Origin: Bacteroidales bacterium UBA4333
GTDB taxonomy: Bacteria > Bacteroidota > Bacteroidia > Bacteroidales > Paludibacteraceae
Assembly (NCBI GenBank): GCA_002394335.1
Contig: DGTP01000013.1
Span: forward strand, 47,734-111,733
DNA: 64,000 nt
Direction: 5' to 3'
A program made the position numbers and the translations under genes. This document shows positions 23,999 to 33,053 of this stretch, piece by piece. The notes under the pieces were generated by a model. That model was given only the letters and a program-made list of their open reading frames with translations. It searched no databases and was not told the origin of the DNA. Each line of letters opens with the position of its first letter. Position 1 is the stretch's first letter.

Positions 23999-25470
23999 TT
24001 CGTGATGACTCCTTTCTTGCTGATGGTGAGCATGGCACCGAACTGATTACCCCATTGTGTGCCGAAATCGGCTGCCAGCCGCAGACCGAAATCCAGTCCC
24101 CAAGCTTGCTCTACGTGTTTCTTCACCTCTATCATCACCGCCGTGTTCTCTGTCAGAGGAGCACGCCGGCTGTTGTCGTTACCGTAGTTGCGGGCATAGG
24201 AAACAATGCCCCTATAGCGGAATCCGTATATGTCGCCACGGATACCTGCATGGTGCACCCGCACACGGCTGTTCAAGGTGTATATCGTACCGTCCTCATT
24301 GAACAGCGGCGAAGTGATAAACGGCGTTCCCATCGACCGGAGGAAATAGTTCCAGCCGTTCTGGAAGACACTGTTGCGGTAGTAACTGTCATTACCTGCA
24401 TAGCACAACCCGTCGCGGTCATGCCATGGACCGGACTGATCTGTGGTGTTCATAAACTCGTAGGTCACCCCTTCGATGAACGGCCAGCGGTTCTGTTTCA
24501 TGCTGATCCCCCATAAACCGTCCGCTTTGTTGAGTCCCGTGCCGATGAAAGCAAAGTTGTCCTCAAAGAAATTCTGCCAGTAGGCACTCACCTCCCAACC
24601 TTTGCCTTTGGCAGTGAGGGTCAGTTGCTGACTGCCTACATGGTTGCCTTGCGCGTTCAACTGGTCAGTGCGCAAGGTTCCGCCTCCCTGTGCCAGAAAC
24701 ACATTCTTGAACGCCTGCCAGTTGTTGCCCAGATCGCCGTAGTCGGGACTTGTACCGCCCCATTCGGCGGCGTGGTGAAACTCATAGGCTATATTCACCG
24801 GCAGCTTGCCTCCGAACCGCAGACCTATCCATTTATGGTGTAGAAAACCTCCTTTGATATACTGATTGTCCACCATCCAGGCATGCGTCAGACCGCCTTT
24901 GAGTTCCACGTATCCGAATAGTCCGGGGAAGGGACGCCACTGCTCTATGCCTACTGTCACTCGCGGCAGAGGATGGCTGTTACCCGAAAGCAACAGACTG
25001 CCCATCGACAGGCTGCTGTCTGCCGTCAGCTCACGCTGCGGCTTGATTCCTGCTGTCAGGTCAAAGATATATAGTCTCGCATGCGCATACAACGATTTGA
25101 AGTACCCTGTGCCATACCCTTGCATCATTCCCCACGGTGAGGACTCCACCGGTTTCTGTACCCTGCCGGCGACCTCTACGCCGAAATCGTAGTCGTACCA
25201 CCGATGGGGGGAGTCCGCCTTCTTGTATATCCCGGCACTCACGCTTCCGCTGTAGGCCGATGCGCTCACTTCGCCGTTCTCCAGACTCTGGATCCACGTG
25301 GGCGCGTATCTGCCGGAGGATGCAACGCCTTGGATAGAGGCGGTGTAATGCAGCGTGTCCGCCTGCTCGCACGAATCGCTGAAACCGGTCGGCCACCAGT
25401 CCCAGCTCAACTCCTGCGCCTGCATCGTCACAAAGCACAGAAGACCGATGATCATGCTTTTACTCCTCAA
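23992..25470 (-). CDS. Capsule assembly Wzi-family outer-membrane protein
   Basis: A 492-residue predicted beta-barrel with a signal peptide. TTG at 25470 gives MRSKSMIIGLLCFVTMQAQ; an ATG at 25455 is the alternative and lacks a basic n-region. Segments such as GIYKKADSPHRWYDYDFGVE, WRPFPGLFGYVELKGG, EFHHAAEWGGTSPDYGDL and NRWPFIEGVTYEFMNTTDQSG fit the Wzi family, which holds capsule at the cell surface in Gram-negative bacteria. The context of glycosyltransferases and an O-antigen ligase supports a role in surface polysaccharide display. Confidence 0.82.
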   Translation of the reverse strand: MRSKSMIIGLLCFVTMQAQELSWDWWPTGFSDSCEQADTLHYTASIQGVASSGRYAPTWIQSLENGEVSASAYSGSVSAGIYKKADSPHRWYDYDFGVEVAGRVQKPVESSPWGMMQGYGTGYFKSLYAHARLYIFDLTAGIKPQRELTADSSLSMGSLLLSGNSHPLPRVTVGIEQWRPFPGLFGYVELKGGLTHAWMVDNQYIKGGFLHHKWIGLRFGGKLPVNIAYEFHHAAEWGGTSPDYGDLGNNWQAFKNVFLAQGGGTLRTDQLNAQGNHVGSQQLTLTAKGKGWEVSAYWQNFFEDNFAFIGTGLNKADGLWGISMKQNRWPFIEGVTYEFMNTTDQSGPWHDRDGLCYAGNDSYYRNSVFQNGWNYFLRSMGTPFITSPLFNEDGTIYTLNSRVRVHHAGIRGDIYGFRYRGIVSYARNYGNDNSRRAPLTENTAVMIEVKKHVEQAWGLDFGLRLAADFGTQWGNQFGAMLTISKKGVITKW

Positions 25471-26464
25471 TATAATAAATCCGGTTATTGATTTCTGTAT
25501 CTACTGTCTCGCCCAAACCGGAATACACTCTTTTGCCGATGGCGAAACTAATATGGTTGATAAGCCCGACAGGCAGGTTGCACACCCATTCCCAACGGTC
25601 TGTAGTCGGGTTATAGCGACGGATATCCTGCAGTCCGCGCATCGTGGTGTTAATGCCGCCGTAGTGCATTCCGCCGGATAGGTAGATATACTCTTGGGTG
25701 GCGCAGGAAGCGGCTAAGGTGCGGCTCTGGCCGGGAATACCCGCGCGTCGGATCCAGTGCCCTTTGACGCTACCGTCCTCCTGTTTCTCTTCCACTGCCA
25801 GTTCCCCCCACCAGTCCAGACTGCCGCCGTAATAACCGCTGCCCATGAAATGTCTGCCCCGGCAGGTACAGCCTGTGCCGCCGAACGACCTCGTCGGGAA
25901 ACCGTGAAATCCTGCATTCACGTCAATGGAGTCCCAACGGTTGGTTGGAATATCGTAGCAGAAGAAATCCCGGCGGTAGTTCCATTGGAAGCCGTAGCCT
26001 ACAAACAATCTCTCGCCCTCCACAAAACAGGTGGCGCGGTTGGTGTATGAGTTGGGGTAGTCTTCTTTGCGGATCCACTCACCTGTTGCCGGCGCGAACT
26101 CCCACCAGTCTCTCAGGTATGTGGTGTCATTGCCGTACCGCCCTTCCCTGCCCCGGAAGCCTAAACCTATATAGACTTTGCCGTTCGCCACGCAGGCGGT
26201 GGCATTCACGCGTGGTGAGAGGGGTGTCGCGCCCAGCGAGATCCACCGGTCGCTCTGGCTGTCGTACTGCCAGAGATCGTTGAGAGGCGTGCCCTCGGCA
26301 TCCCTGCCGCCGAAGAGATACACCTCTTCTCCTACCACAAAAGCGGTGGCGCAGGCGCGCGGAGAAGGCATCGGCGCACATTCATGTACCGTCATTTCCA
26401 ACTCCGGCTTGCCTTCGCAGGCTGCCAGGACTACTGCAAGCAATATATACCATATTTTTCTCAT
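25460..26464 (-). CDS. Kelch-repeat lipoprotein
   Basis: A 334-residue lipoprotein (signal peptide ending LAAC, lipid Cys at 16). At least five Kelch-type blades follow, for example VYLFGGRDAEGTPLNDLWQYD, shortened here to its core LFGGRDAEGTPLNDLWQYD, and YIYLSGGMHYGGI, so a beta-propeller is expected. Its role is unknown. It may be a glycan- or protein-binding partner of the neighbouring Wzi-like and phosphotransferase proteins. ATGA overlap couples it to the upstream gene. Confidence 0.82.
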   Translation of the reverse strand: MRKIWYILLAVVLAACEGKPELEMTVHECAPMPSPRACATAFVVGEEVYLFGGRDAEGTPLNDLWQYDSQSDRWISLGATPLSPRVNATACVANGKVYIGLGFRGREGRYGNDTTYLRDWWEFAPATGEWIRKEDYPNSYTNRATCFVEGERLFVGYGFQWNYRRDFFCYDIPTNRWDSIDVNAGFHGFPTRSFGGTGCTCRGRHFMGSGYYGGSLDWWGELAVEEKQEDGSVKGHWIRRAGIPGQSRTLAASCATQEYIYLSGGMHYGGINTTMRGLQDIRRYNPTTDRWEWVCNLPVGLINHISFAIGKRVYSGLGETVDTEINNRIYYIEE

Positions 26465-28419
26465 TCGGCAGTCAGCTCATCGGTGATCATTCGGTGGATA
26501 TACTGTTGTATGTATCCTTTCAGGTAGTCGCTCAGGGGGGCTATGCGCTTCTCGTCAATGCTCCCTGCGAGGTTGTTCTTCAACATTCTGTCCTGGCGGT
26601 AGTCATATACAGCTTTGATCTTCTTGCCGTCAAACTCCACCAACAGGCTGTCCGATAAGATCTGGTACAGCGGCTGGTTGTAGCAGACGGCATAGGGGTG
26701 TTGCTTGGGTTGGGTCAGTGCGTCTTCGCCAAAAGCCAGATACGGTCTGTCGTACCCCAAATAGCTCAGTACCGAAGGCATTATATCCGTCTGGCTGACC
26801 GCCCCCTTGCTTATCCGCTTTGCCTTTCCTTTGGGGTGGAAGAAGGCTATCGGCACTTCGAAAATCCCTCTGGCATTCGTGTACTCGGCGTGACTCAGTT
26901 CGTTGGTGTGGTCGGCGGTAATCACAAAGAGCGTGTGCTCATACCACGGCTGTTGTTTGGCATATGCAAAGAACCGGCGCAGCGCGTAGTCGGCATAGCC
27001 GATGGTCTGATGGATAGGCAGCGTGCCTTTCGGGAACCGGTGCTCGTAACGTGCCGGCACCTTGAACGGATGATGGCTCGAAGCCGTGAAGACGGCTGTC
27101 ATAAACGGCTCGCGCATCTTGCTCATCTGTTCGCCGAAATACTGCAGGAACTCTTCGTCCCAGATTGCCCACGTACCGTCAAAATCCTCCATCTTGCCAT
27201 ACTCGCGAAGACCGTAATAATGCTGAAAACCGGCACTTCGCGCATAGGCCTGAAATCCCATACTGCCGTTCGGCGCACCGTGGAAGAAGGCTGTCTGGTA
27301 TCCTTTCAGCGACAGCCTCTCGGCGATAGACGACACCTGGTTGGTAGAGTAGGGCGTCACCACGTACGGCTCGATCAGCATCGGAATGGACGACAGTACC
27401 GACGGCATGGCATCTATACTCTTGCGGCCGGAGGCATACGAGTAGTCGTAGGTGACGCTCTGCGCCAGCAGCGAATCCAGAAACGGCGTATAGCCCTGAT
27501 ACGTGCCCTTGTCCAGGTCATGGTTGTAAAAACCGATATACTCCTTGCTGAACGACTCCAAGATGATCACTACCACATTCTCCTTCCGCGCTTTCTTCTC
27601 TCCTTTCGGCTCATGAATGGGATTCATGTGCGCTTCCACTCCTTCGTTGAAATACTCCGGCTCGGTGTACCGCACGTTCTCAATTGTTTTCATTAGCGAG
27701 AAAGGCGTGTTGAGTACCAAGGCGGTCTCGCGCGGCGTATCGGTGTACTGCATGGCATTGCTGATGGTGATCGGACGGGTGTAACGCCCGAAACCGCCGC
27801 GGATACCTATCACGATGAAGAAGACCGACACCGCCATCACAATACTTTCGCTCACGTAGTACCATATCTTCGCGCCGCGCGTGGTATGGCGTTTTATGCT
27901 GAACTCCTTCCGCGTCAGCCAGATCAGCAGACCTGTCATCGCCAGACCGAAAACCGTCACATACCAGTAGTCCCACATTCCTTGCAGGAAGATAGGCAGG
28001 AGGTTGTGATCGTTCTCGAACTCCGTGAAGAACGTACATGTCGTTCGCCTGTCCGAGAACGGTATATATGCCATGTCGGCGCAGTTGGCAAGGATTCCCA
28101 AGATATTCGGAATCCAGAACAATGCCAGTAACACCCGCTGGTAACTCAGCCGGCTGCGGAAACGTCCCGAAAGCGGCAACAGAATGCCTGTCAGATAAGC
28201 GGAACTCAGATAAAGTACTGCCGTCAGGTCGAAACGCATTCCGCCGGCAAGCATCTCTGTCAGATGCGGTCCGCTCACATCGGGAAACATCTCCCGGTGA
28301 ATCAGATAGCAGAATACACGCATCAGCGTGTAAATCACCATCAACAGCGCTATATTACAAGCGGCTATCGTCCACGGGTGTCCCCAGAAGCGGTTCGTAT
28401 TATGCTTCGCTGTTCTCAA
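26461..28419 (-). CDS. LTA-synthase-like sulfatase-fold phosphotransferase
   Basis: A 652-residue membrane enzyme. Five transmembrane segments in residues 1-230 are followed by an alkaline-phosphatase-superfamily domain. Metal and nucleophile motifs: VIILESFSKEY (E), GRKSIDAMPSVLSSIP (probable Ser nucleophile where classic LtaS has Thr), FHGAPNGSMGF and FVITADHTN (D,H). Such enzymes move phosphoglycerol or phosphoethanolamine onto glycans or lipids. Here a role in decorating lipopolysaccharide or capsule is inferred. The start is TTG at 28419, inside the end of lptB. Confidence 0.87.
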   Translation of the reverse strand: MRTAKHNTNRFWGHPWTIAACNIALLMVIYTLMRVFCYLIHREMFPDVSGPHLTEMLAGGMRFDLTAVLYLSSAYLTGILLPLSGRFRSRLSYQRVLLALFWIPNILGILANCADMAYIPFSDRRTTCTFFTEFENDHNLLPIFLQGMWDYWYVTVFGLAMTGLLIWLTRKEFSIKRHTTRGAKIWYYVSESIVMAVSVFFIVIGIRGGFGRYTRPITISNAMQYTDTPRETALVLNTPFSLMKTIENVRYTEPEYFNEGVEAHMNPIHEPKGEKKARKENVVVIILESFSKEYIGFYNHDLDKGTYQGYTPFLDSLLAQSVTYDYSYASGRKSIDAMPSVLSSIPMLIEPYVVTPYSTNQVSSIAERLSLKGYQTAFFHGAPNGSMGFQAYARSAGFQHYYGLREYGKMEDFDGTWAIWDEEFLQYFGEQMSKMREPFMTAVFTASSHHPFKVPARYEHRFPKGTLPIHQTIGYADYALRRFFAYAKQQPWYEHTLFVITADHTNELSHAEYTNARGIFEVPIAFFHPKGKAKRISKGAVSQTDIMPSVLSYLGYDRPYLAFGEDALTQPKQHPYAVCYNQPLYQILSDSLLVEFDGKKIKAVYDYRQDRMLKNNLAGSIDEKRIAPLSDYLKGYIQQYIHRMITDELTAE

Positions 28420-29173
28420 AATGCTCTTCTTTGGTTACTTTGCTTTTCTTCTTCAGCTCAAAATCCCTGCCCAGATAGTTCTTTCTTACAATCGGGTTCG
28501 CCGCCAACTCCTCCGGCGTGCCGTGGAAGAGGATCTTTCCCTCGAACAGAAGATAGGCTCTGTCGGTGATCATCAGCGTCTCGTCCACATTATGGTCGGT
28601 GATCAGAATACCGATATTCTTGTCTTTGAGCCGCCAGACGACGTCCTGGATCTCCTGTACGGCAATAGGATCGACGCCTGCAAACGGCTCGTCCAGCATG
28701 ACGAACTTCGGCTCTATTGCCAGACACCGGGCGATCTCCGTCCGTCGCCGTTCGCCGCCGCTCAACCGGTCGCCGAGGTTCTTGCGCACATGCGCCAGGT
28801 TGAACTCCTGGATCAGTTGCTCCAGCTTCTGCGCCTGGTACTCCTTGCTGAAACTGGTCAGCTCTAACACCGAACGGATGTTATCCTCAACGGTCATCTT
28901 GCGGAACACACTCGCCTCTTGCGGCAGGTAACCGATACCTAACTTCGCACGTTTGTACATCGGGAAGGAGGTGATATCCTGGTCGTTGAGGAATATCTTG
29001 CCGTTGTTGGCGGTCACCAGACCGGTTGTCATGTAGAAAGTGGTGGTTTTGCCGGCTCCGTTGGGTCCAAGCAATCCTACGATCTCGCCTTGCTCCAGCT
29101 CGATCGACACATCGTCCACCACGGTGCGCTTACCGTATTTCTTTACAAGATGTTCTGTCCTCAGCTTATCCAT
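28400..29173 (-). CDS. lptB: LPS export ABC transporter ATP-binding protein LptB
   Basis: Cytoplasmic ATPase that powers extraction of lipopolysaccharide by LptFG. The 257-residue product has Walker A GPNGAGKTT (35-43), signature LSGGERRR, Walker B FVMLDEPFAGVDP and H-loop ITDHNV. The C-terminal tail (about 15 residues) is longer than in E. coli. Its position at the head of the polysaccharide genes fits LPS transport. The ORF overlaps the next gene by 20 nt. Confidence 0.95.
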   Translation of the reverse strand: MDKLRTEHLVKKYGKRTVVDDVSIELEQGEIVGLLGPNGAGKTTTFYMTTGLVTANNGKIFLNDQDITSFPMYKRAKLGIGYLPQEASVFRKMTVEDNIRSVLELTSFSKEYQAQKLEQLIQEFNLAHVRKNLGDRLSGGERRRTEIARCLAIEPKFVMLDEPFAGVDPIAVQEIQDVVWRLKDKNIGILITDHNVDETLMITDRAYLLFEGKILFHGTPEELAANPIVRKNYLGRDFELKKKSKVTKEEHFENSEA

Positions 29174-29178
29174 GGTCT

Positions 29179-29222
29179 TATCTATCGTATATCTATCGTA
29201 TATCTATCGTATATGTATCGTG
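29179..29222. repeat. Four tandem 11-bp repeats between xth and lptB
   Basis: TATCTATCGTA occurs three times, then TATGTATCGTG. The array fills nearly the whole 51-bp space and sits 6 nt upstream of the lptB start, where copy-number change would alter translation. Confidence 0.9.
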
Positions 29223-29224
29223 TT

Positions 29225-29986
29225 TCAATCAAGTTCAAGAGAAACCGGGCAGTGGTCGGAATGCACGGCTTCTGTTAAAATCTTTCCGTCTTTGAGTCTT
29301 CCTCTCAGACTCTCGCTCACCCACAAGTAGTCGATCCGCCAGCCTACGTTGCGTGCTCTTGCACCGGCGCGCCAACTCCACCAACTGTACCGCTCCGCGC
29401 TCTGGTCAAACACCCTGAAACTGTCCACCAGGCCGCTCGCCTCCCAGCGGTCCATCCATTCGCGCTCTTCCGGCAGGAAACCCGACACACCCGTTTGGCG
29501 CTCCGGGTGGTTGATGTCAATGGGCTTGTGGCAGATGTTGTAGTCTCCGCAGATGACGACATTAGGCCGCTCTTTTCGTAACTCGTTCACCCACACAAGG
29601 AAATCCTCTAAAAACTGCATCTTGAAATCCTGACGCACATCGCCTGTCGTGCCGCTCGGTACATAGGCATCTACGATCGTCAGGTCGCCGAAGTCGGCGC
29701 GGATCACCCTTCCCTCGCGGTCGTATTGGGGCATGCCCATGCCGACTACTACTTTGTCCGGCTCCTGCTTCGAGAAGAGACACACACCGGAGTAGCCTTT
29801 CTTCTCCGCCGAGTGGATATAACTGCGATATCCCAACTCCTGCATTGCCATCACGTCAATCTGTTCCGGTTGCGCTTTGCTCTCTTGGATGCAGAATACA
29901 TCCGGGCTCTCGGACTGAAGCCAGTCCAAGAGCCCTTTGTTCATCGCCGAGCGGATGCCGTTCAGATTATAACTGATTATTTTCAT
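29225..29986 (-). CDS. xth: Exodeoxyribonuclease III
   Basis: AP endonuclease/3'-5' exonuclease of base excision repair. The 253-residue product begins MKIISYNLNGIRSA, has FCIQESKA (catalytic E), the GDYNICHKPIDI motif (D,N), WRIDYLWVS and the final SDHCPVSLELD (D,H). Full family length. The ATG overlaps the M6 protease stop by 4 nt; it looks functionally unrelated to its neighbours. Confidence 0.96.
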   Translation of the reverse strand: MKIISYNLNGIRSAMNKGLLDWLQSESPDVFCIQESKAQPEQIDVMAMQELGYRSYIHSAEKKGYSGVCLFSKQEPDKVVVGMGMPQYDREGRVIRADFGDLTIVDAYVPSGTTGDVRQDFKMQFLEDFLVWVNELRKERPNVVICGDYNICHKPIDINHPERQTGVSGFLPEEREWMDRWEASGLVDSFRVFDQSAERYSWWSWRAGARARNVGWRIDYLWVSESLRGRLKDGKILTEAVHSDHCPVSLELD

Positions 29987-31608
29987 AAACGATTACCTAA
30001 AATATCGTATTCCTTGCCCTCGCGGATAATAACGACCTTGCCATCGCGCAAAATCTTCTGATAGCTGACTTCTGACGGCTGAACGCTCTCTATCCCTTCC
30101 GTCGAACCGCCGCGGTAGAGGAAGGTGATCGTACCGATATTCGTACCGGCAGAGACACGGCTTATGTTGGTGATCTCATGACCCGCAAAGCTGACATAAG
30201 ATTTGGCACCGGCAGGGAAGGCATCCGTAGCCGCACTTGCGTCACTCAAGTTGGCTTTCGCCTCAATTAGGTCCACGCCCATATTCGTTCGGCTGTTGTT
30301 CACTTCGTTATTATCCCATTTGGTAGCGTTGTATGTGATCTTGGTGATCAGCATTCCTTTGCCCGGCAGGTATTTGTCCCAGCCGCTTTGGTTGCGTGCC
30401 TCCAGGAGGTAGAAGGTCTTCGGATTAGGATTCCAGCCTACCAGATTGTGCGCATCGCCGCTACACATCAGCAGTGCCTCCTGACTGCTGTTGATCGGTT
30501 TGAGGGTCACGTTCTCAGGGTCTTTCAGCACTCTCGGAGTAATCCATCCGCAGAAGAAACGCTCGTATGCCGAATAGGATGGGGGAGTGTTGCCGTCGTT
30601 GTTGTAGGGACCGTAGTCCAGAATGTCCCAGTCCAACAGTGTGTGCAGACCTAATGAGTTTTGGTTCGTCTCGTATAGATCCGGCAGACCCATCACGTGG
30701 CTGAACTCATGGCAGATGGTACCGATGCCGTTATACACTTGTCCGTAGTGTTGCCATTCGTTCGAGCAGGCGTAGTTGGCTACTTTCTTGCCGTCCACCT
30801 TGCACACGATATTCGAAAAACCGTATTCCTCGTAGTATTCCAGGCTGTAGTTGTGCGGCCAGACGGTAGAACTGCTACCGCCGTCTGCTTCACCCTCACC
30901 GGCGTACAGTACATACACGAAATCCACCTTGCCGTCATTATTATTGTCGTATTGGGTGAAATCCACGCCGTCCGCGTCTGCCAGCTCGCAGGCTTCTTTG
31001 ATCATGTAACCTACATTCTCGTCGTCATTCCTGCCGTAGTAGGAGTCGTTCTGGCTCAGTGTGTACGGACCCACGACGTCAAACTGCGGGTTGTATTGGC
31101 CGAAACTCTGGTCTTGGAAATACTGGCGGGCACTTCCGCTGGCGGAGATGCTCTGATTTATCCGATACGATTGGTAGCCATCAGAATAGGTGTAGTTCAG
31201 TTTGTATTTTCTGGTGAAATTGGCACCGTTCATCATGCTGTCAATGGTGTCGCGGGGGGTGACGAACGATTTGTTCTTGAAGTTCACCATGATCAGCAGT
31301 CCGCGCGGAGCGATATTAGGTTCGGTACCGATCATCTTTTTTTGTTGTACACGGCGGGCTTTCATCCGGGCTTCACCGCGTTGTTGTTTCTGCGCTTTGG
31401 CTTCCGCACTCAGCGGTGCAAGCGTCTCTTCGTCCAACCAGTTGCCATTAGCATCGGTCATGTAATGGTAGAATGCGTTTCCATGGAGGTACACTACTTT
31501 CTCGGTACCGTTTGCATCTTTCCGGAGCATGCCCTCACGGCGTGCCGGCATTGCCATCGCACTCACTGCGATAGCGCATACACTCAGTATGCTCAGAATT
31601 TTTCTCAT
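29983..31608 (-). CDS. Secreted M6-family metalloprotease
   Basis: A 541-residue exported zinc protease (signal peptide to about AMA, residue 19). Residues 25-95 form a propeptide-like domain (VVYLHGNAFYHYMTDANGNW). The catalytic domain has YDNNNDGKVDFVYVLYAGEG and the zinc motif HEFSH (300-304) followed by VMGLPDLY, as in immune-inhibitor-A-like M6 peptidases. The C-terminus carries the short motif ILRDGKVVII...EYDILGNRL also seen in three other secreted proteins here, perhaps a type IX-like sorting signal. A free propeptide-like gene lies 51 nt upstream. Confidence 0.9.
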   Translation of the reverse strand: MRKILSILSVCAIAVSAMAMPARREGMLRKDANGTEKVVYLHGNAFYHYMTDANGNWLDEETLAPLSAEAKAQKQQRGEARMKARRVQQKKMIGTEPNIAPRGLLIMVNFKNKSFVTPRDTIDSMMNGANFTRKYKLNYTYSDGYQSYRINQSISASGSARQYFQDQSFGQYNPQFDVVGPYTLSQNDSYYGRNDDENVGYMIKEACELADADGVDFTQYDNNNDGKVDFVYVLYAGEGEADGGSSSTVWPHNYSLEYYEEYGFSNIVCKVDGKKVANYACSNEWQHYGQVYNGIGTICHEFSHVMGLPDLYETNQNSLGLHTLLDWDILDYGPYNNDGNTPPSYSAYERFFCGWITPRVLKDPENVTLKPINSSQEALLMCSGDAHNLVGWNPNPKTFYLLEARNQSGWDKYLPGKGMLITKITYNATKWDNNEVNNSRTNMGVDLIEAKANLSDASAATDAFPAGAKSYVSFAGHEITNISRVSAGTNIGTITFLYRGGSTEGIESVQPSEVSYQKILRDGKVVIIREGKEYDILGNRL

Positions 31609-31659
31609 GTTTGAATATCTTTTTGTTTGTTGTTTTTATTTTGTTTTATAATTGTTATC

Positions 31660-32025
31660 TTACAGCGTGGCGGTCTTTTTCACCCCGTGTTTCTCCAGCC
31701 AGCGTTTCTCGCATTTGCAGCGTTTGTCGGCGTTGTGCGCTTTCTTGCAACTTGCTACGATAGTGCCGTCCTTTTTCTTTTTGGCGTATTTGAGCCAGCC
31801 TTTCTTGGTCTCTAAGATCTGCCAGCCGTCTTCGGTCATCATCCAATGGTGACGCTCGTCGCCGCGCAGATACGTGCGCAAGGTGTCGCCGTTCGGCTGC
31901 ACGCGTTCGATGATTCCTTTGTAAGCCGGAACATTCTGCCGTTCGGGAATCTTCTTCTCCTCTGCCCGAACACTCATTCCTACTGTCAGTATGGCAATCA
32001 CTGCCATCAATAAAATCTTTTTCAT
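31660..32025 (-). CDS. Stand-alone M6-protease propeptide-like secreted protein
   Basis: A 121-residue exported protein (signal peptide MKKILLMAVIAILTVGMSVRA). The mature part, NVPAYKGIIERVQPNGD then LRTYLRGDERHHWMMTEDGW, resembles the N-terminal propeptide domain of M6 peptidases, but no catalytic domain follows. The basic C-terminus contains three cysteines (SCKKAHN, CKCEKRW). It is transcribed just ahead of the M6 protease gene, so it may act as an inhibitor or folding helper; that is inference. It could also be the remnant of a lost protease. Confidence 0.72.
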   Translation of the reverse strand: MKKILLMAVIAILTVGMSVRAEEKKIPERQNVPAYKGIIERVQPNGDTLRTYLRGDERHHWMMTEDGWQILETKKGWLKYAKKKKDGTIVASCKKAHNADKRCKCEKRWLEKHGVKKTATL

Positions 32026-32069
32026 TATATTATTCTTAAATTTAATAATCCTATAGCAGCTTGCCGCGT

Positions 32070-32837
32070 CTACTCCTGCTTCCCCGCGGCCTTTATCTTC
32101 TTGAACAGCTCGCTCGCGAACACAAAATCATTCAGCGCCTCGTTCTCCGAACTGTATATCTCATGCCGGTTGCCTTCCCATTCCAGCTTCCCTAATCTCA
32201 GGAAAATCACCTTGTCCCCGATCTCCAAGATCGAGTTCATGTCGTGGCTGTTGACAATCGTGCAGATGCCGTATTCTTCGGTAATGTCGTGTATCAGCTG
32301 GTCTATCACCAGACTCGTCTTGGGATCCAGACCTGAGTTAGGCTCGTCGCAGAACAGATACTTAGGGTTGAGCGAGATGGCGCGTGCGATGGCTACGCGT
32401 TTCTGCATGCCGCCGCTTATCTCCGCCGGCATAAGATCGTATGCCCGTTCGGGGATGTTCACCCTCTCCAGACAGAACTTCGCACGTTCGCGTTTCTCGG
32501 CGTCGTTCATCGTGTGGTCGAACATCTCTAACGGGAAAAGCACGTTCTCCAACACGCTCATCGAGTCGAACAGGGCGCTGCCTTGAAAAAGCATGCCTAC
32601 CTCGCGGTGGAGCATCCGTATATCTTTCTCGCGCATCGAATTCAGGCTGCGGCCGTCGTACAGGATCTCGCCCGAGTCCACGGTGTGCAGACCGATCAGG
32701 CTCTTCATAAACACCGTTTTGCCGCTGCCCGACTGTCCGATGATCATGTTCACTTTGCCGTCTTCCAGCACCGTACTCACATGATCCAACACCACCGTCC
32801 CGTCAAAACTCTTTACTATGTCTTTTACTTCAATCAT
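32070..32837 (-). CDS. mlaF: Phospholipid ABC transporter ATPase MlaF
   Basis: ATPase of the Mla-type system that moves phospholipids between the membranes. The 255-residue product has Walker A GQSGSGKT, Q-loop MLFQGSALFDS, the MlaF-like signature ISGGMQKRVAIARA, Walker B YLFCDEPNSGLDP and H-loop NSHDMNS. The ATG at 32837 (MIEVKD) is chosen over a TTG three codons upstream. It is separated from mlaE by a 216-nt spacer filled with the mini-hairpin repeat. An MlaD-type substrate-binding gene is not adjacent. Confidence 0.93.
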   Translation of the reverse strand: MIEVKDIVKSFDGTVVLDHVSTVLEDGKVNMIIGQSGSGKTVFMKSLIGLHTVDSGEILYDGRSLNSMREKDIRMLHREVGMLFQGSALFDSMSVLENVLFPLEMFDHTMNDAEKRERAKFCLERVNIPERAYDLMPAEISGGMQKRVAIARAISLNPKYLFCDEPNSGLDPKTSLVIDQLIHDITEEYGICTIVNSHDMNSILEIGDKVIFLRLGKLEWEGNRHEIYSSENEALNDFVFASELFKKIKAAGKQE

Positions 32838-32852
32838 ATAATACAACTAAGT

Positions 32853-33042
32853 TGTGACCGCTTCGCTGTATGACCACTATCGTTGTTGGAACGTTCTCTT
32901 CGTTCACTGTAAGATCATTCGCTACGCTCATTGTAAGATTTTTATTTCTTGCTTTCGCTCGTCGGGGATGTCTCCCTTTGCCGCGGTCTTACAGTGTAAA
33001 CGGTCCTACAGCGAAGCGGTCTTACAGGCGCTTGCGCCGGTC
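32853..33042. repeat. Mini-hairpin repeat, locus C (two arrays of opposite polarity)
   Basis: The left array (32853-32939) reads in inverse: TTGTGACC, GCTTCGC, TGTATGACC, ACTATCGT, AACG/CGTT, then two TGTAAGAT units around GCTACGC. The right array reads forward: GGTCTTACA (32985-32993), GTGTAAAC, GGTCCTACA (33002-33010), GCGAAGC, GGTCTTACA (33018-33026), GGCGCTTGCGCC (33027-33038), GGTC. It interrupts the mlaE-mlaF operon. Confidence 0.85.
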
Positions 33043-33053
33043 AGATTTTGTGC

